The notes under the pieces: generated by a model
The model's input: only the letters and a program-made list of their open reading frames with translations
What the model was told of the DNA's origin: nothing
Database searches by the model: none
Program-made: the position numbers and the translations under genes
Part shown: piece by piece, positions 60,728 to 64,000 of the stretch
How the letters are laid out: the number at the start of each line of letters is the position of its first letter
Numbering within the stretch: position 1 is the stretch's first letter
Source: Alisma plantago-aquatica
Lineage: Eukaryota > Streptophyta > Magnoliopsida > Alismatales > Alismataceae
Reading direction: 5' to 3'
DNA length: 64,000 nucleotides
NCBI GenBank assembly: GCA_963693085.1
Contig: OY856411.1
Span: forward strand, 113,031,267 to 113,095,266

Positions 60728-61169
60728 CATCCCTACCCTAGATTAGGGTTACACCTAGCATTGCCCTAGATTAGGGTTAGGGCTCATTAACCTTCTTAAT
60801 TAGGTTTCATGGTCTCTTTATCAAGAATCATACCCCAATTACACATTCACATATGTTGAGAGTGTTGGGACTTAACCTCCACATGATTATCATTCATGTA
60901 AGAAGTCCTCTCTCTTTCATCCTTTACAAAATGACATTTGCATCAATCTTGATTGGATTAGGTCAACTCAACTTGATTGAAGGCTTGACACCATGTATTA
61001 TGTCGCTACTTCCTTAATCATTGAGGATTAATCATTCACAAGGTATTAATCACCCTATCTTATTAAGGGTACAATCACTATAATCACCTTTGGTTCACAT
61101 CATATAATGTTCAATTATACAATTGATCTTTAAACACCTTAAGTGTCCATGCATTTTTGGTTTAATTAC

Positions 61170-62360
61170 TTCCAAACGGTCTTGGTCACTTAGACCCCAA
61201 ACGGTCTTGACCAATCAGACCTCAAACGGTCTTGCATGAATAACCTTCAAACGGTCTAAGTCTAACAATTGAAACTATTTAGCAAAGTAGCTACTTGAAA
61301 CCGTTTTCTAAAGTAAGCTTTTGAAACCGTTTGCTAAAGTAAGCTTTTGAAACCGTTTGCTAAAGTAAGCTTTTGAAACTGTTTGCTAAAGTAAGCTTTT
61401 GAAACCATTTGCTAAAGTAAGCTTTTGAAACCGTTTGCTAAAGTGGTGCTTGAAAACATTTGAGCCTCAACCGGTTTGGGATCGTTTGGTCCCAAATGGT
61501 CTTGATACCGTTTGGACTCAAACGGTCTTGAGACCGTTTGATCCAAACCTCCTCAAAACCGAATGGACCAAAAAGGGTCTCAACCTCTCCAATCGCTTTA
61601 GGGTTTCCAAGGTTAACTCCTTCATTAATTGAATTCTTGTACTTACTCACCCATTGAACCTAAGCACCATGATTCAAGTGAGCTTAATGAATCATCCTTC
61701 AATTGATTCGATCTTCAATTGGTCATCAATTAGGGTTTTGAACCCAATTGAATTATGGTTGAAAATGATGAACCTTCAATATTAGACATTGTGGAACTAA
61801 TTGCTTTAAAATCATTGGTCCATTATTCAATTTGGGCATGACCTGACCTCAAACGGTCTTGAGGTCATTTAGATGACCTCCAAATAGTCTTGAGACCGTT
61901 TTCCCACTCCATTATCAAAATTGGTGAAGTTCAATTAGGGTTTGCATCATTGGATTGCGCATCAATCTAGTTATTGATTGCATTATAACTTGATATCTTT
62001 GGATCTTCAACTACTCAACCATACTCAACCCTAGACCTCCAAACAGTCTTGGGTGACCTCCAAATGGTCTTGAGACCGTTTGGGTGATCTCCAAATGGTC
62101 TTGAGACCGTTTGGGTTAATCAACCCAAAGAATTACATTAATCAATTGCAAAATTAGCACTTAACCCGATTAGGGTTTCCAATTAGATGATTGTCTATTC
62201 ATTGATTTAATCAATTGGAACCATTTGATCTTTATCCAACATGTTCTAGGGTTCTGACCTCAAACGGTCAACCCTTTCAAATGGTCACCCTTCTTAAACG
62301 GTTTGGGATTCCAAACCCCAAACGGTTTGGTGAAATCGATTGGACCCAAATGTTGAAACT
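61170..62360. repeat. AAACGG/CCGTTT-rich region with 26-bp array, element R 5' LTR
   Basis: Partner of 53685-54840. The 26-bp array (61270-61449) has one unit more than its partner by eye. An inverted pair tcaaacggtct/agaccgtttga with a 2-base centre lies at 61518-61541. Confidence 0.88.
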
Positions 62361-63396
62361 GTTTGCACAAGATATTTGGGGAGGTGTGTTCTTATGATGA
62401 TTTCATCGTCATCAAGCTCTAAACCCACGAATATTGCTGTGATTTTCATGGTGATTGCATCAATCAACCAAATAAAATTTTGAGAATAAGAAAGGATCAA
62501 CAATTTGATAAGGAATTGAATGCAATAACAAAATTAAGGGTTCAAGTTATAAAACCCGCCTCCAAATGAGCTTCAAAGCTCCAAGATCACGTCAACAATG
62601 GTGTATGCAACTCCTTTCACCATCCCAAGTTCGTCCTCAAGCTTTGAGTGAAACGGAATGGCTAGGATAGAAGATTACATGGAGAAAAGAAGAAATCCAT
62701 CATTTATTTTCGATTTCAACCATGAAATCATGGTGAAAGAAGGTCAAGAAGCTTACCAACAGGTTGGGGTCGTCCTCCTATTTCTCCAAGATCCCTGGGT
62801 CATTTTTGCAAGCAAGAAGTGAAAGGGGTTTCGAAATTACCCTTCCAACTCATGGATGAAGGAGCATATATGCATTTTATTAAAAATTCATTTTAGGAGA
62901 GAGAAAGTAGGGATTATCTCCTCCAAAGAGATACAAATGAGGCGCCCCTCTCATTTTATTTGCTCTACATGATGCCAAGAAACATTAGGGACTATTTTGA
63001 AGTGGTAATTTTCATATTGAACCCTAGGTTTTGGGCAAATTGCACATTACACCAAAACTAGGTTTTAATGCACAAACATTGTTCAACAAGCTCTTTCTTG
63101 TTATTCAGGCTACCACAAGCCATACCACTACATAATTTTCATCCTTATAATGCTTCAACACTTGAGGAACATCTTATCATGCAACATTTGCAATTTAACC
63201 CCTCAACTTGGGTAATTTGCACTTTAGTCCAAAATAGACAAAACATTATTTCAACATTGTTCAAAAGGGACTAAAATTGAAACATAAGTTCCTCTTGAGC
63301 CTTAATTACTTTTCAAAAGATAATATAAAACATGTAATTATGTTTATTAAACAAAACACCTAGGGTTAAGGCATAACCCAGGTCAGGGATGTTACA

Positions 63397-63401
63397 CTAC
63401 G
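63397..63401. repeat. Element R target site duplication, right copy
   Basis: ctacg against ctatg on the left. The single difference is a transition. Confidence 0.75.
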
Positions 63402-64000
63402 AGAGCTAACTCTTAGAGCACAGGAGCTAGTGTGTCAAGTTCCAGAGTCTGTCGGGCGATACTAGGTGAGCACACCCCCATCTTGAGAGGGATGGGAGGA
63501 GCTCACTTAGGAACCGTTCTGGTAGCAGCAAGCAACACGATATGATCCTCACAACCACTTTGATAATGTTGGGTTCCTATGTGGGTCTCAACCTGAGACG
63601 GCCTGCCCACCTATACCCGACACGAAGAACCTGGTAGCCTTAAGATAATGTTTACCCAACATGTATCCTAACCCGACACGGTACCCAACCCAATATGGTT
63701 ACCCATCAGGGTTGCAGCCCAACATGACCATATCGGGTAGAGGTCCTATCCTGATACTCCCCTTACCCGTCGCAGTTCACGACCCGACACGGTCAAGAAC
63801 CCGACACGGTCGTATCCCGATAGGGCGCCTACCCGATACCATGTTAGAATTATCTTAAGTGTCTGCTGCTATGTACTTCGATCTCCTAAATCAAGGAGAC
63901 TGATACTTATTTTCCCTTTACAATATTTACTTTCATTTAATTACAACATTGTAACTAAAGCTTTATGTCTCTTTATGATTATTGGAATTTGTGGAACTTA
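63402..64000. other. Flank of element R, older LTR-like DNA
   Basis: No gene seen. The words acccgacacgg, acccgatac and cccgatagg recur at 63615-63840, as in the left flank at 32480-32760. Both sides therefore probably belong to one older repeat into which element R inserted. A short inverted pair, ccttaagataat (63639) and attatcttaa (near 63849), was noted. Confidence 0.45.

Larger units (their letters stand above)
57949..63396 (-). mobile_element. Element R: 5' LTR, uninterrupted 5.45 kb
   Basis: TGTGGCATCC at 57949 to ATGTTACA at 63396. It is collinear with the 3' LTR and keeps the empty site of the solo LTR near 58391. It holds the same four array types as its partner. Indels within the arrays distinguish the two LTRs: for example, the ~27 bp containing half of the 20-bp palindrome is missing near 62320, and an extra stretch with aaacggtcttgagaccgttt lies near 61520. 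Confidence 0.94.

Overview
The window is nuclear DNA of a flowering plant, most of it nested retrotransposons. The evidence is a plant L1-type LINE, a Ty1/copia element, giant-LTR Ty3/gypsy-type elements primed by initiator-Met tRNA, and one intact plant defensin gene with a short phase-1 intron in its signal peptide. I cannot name the species. There are no bacterial features, rRNA or tRNA genes, or CRISPR arrays.

LEFT NEST (1-26063). A non-autonomous LTR element on the minus strand ('element L') has LTRs of about 5.26 kb and an internal region of only 1.94 kb (18864-20804) with no gag or pol. Its 3' LTR (1-18863, first ~570 bp outside the window) is split by two insertions: a full-length 6.7-kb LINE (1464-8187, 13-bp target duplication) and a 7.4-kb Ty1/copia element (8460-15834). 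The copia is circularly permuted: its single LTR sits in the middle, between the polypurine tract and the primer-binding site. The other LTR of element L (20805-26063) keeps both empty sites, so both insertions can be delimited to the base. Element L sits in a decayed LINE ORF1/DUF4283 fragment (26064-26690).

GENE ISLAND (26691-32893). Low-copy-looking sequence carries an intact two-exon defensin gene (28026-28365, TATA box at 27883), then an old copia LTR remnant (30306-31830) and an older LTR-like stretch with a TATA box.

RIGHT NEST (32894-63401). A second giant-LTR element on the minus strand ('element R', LTRs about 5.45 kb, internal 2.07 kb) has a decayed gag and no pol. Its 3' LTR contains a 3.2-kb solo LTR (33344-50860, TSD ccatg). 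That solo LTR contains a tandem LTR-INT-LTR-INT-LTR element on the plus strand (35123-49423, TSD ccaag) with three ~3.57-kb LTRs and two ~1.79-kb non-coding internal regions. Both LTRs of element R carry several different minisatellite arrays: a 36-bp unit, a ~58-bp unit, a 28-bp telo-box unit, a 26-bp unit and dense AAACGG palindromes.

None of the retroelement reading frames is intact. Element L, element R and the tandem element would depend on enzymes from autonomous relatives. The only plausibly functional host gene is the defensin. The main points of interest are the permuted copia, the tandem two-unit LTR element inside a solo LTR, and the promoter-like repeat arrays of the giant LTRs.
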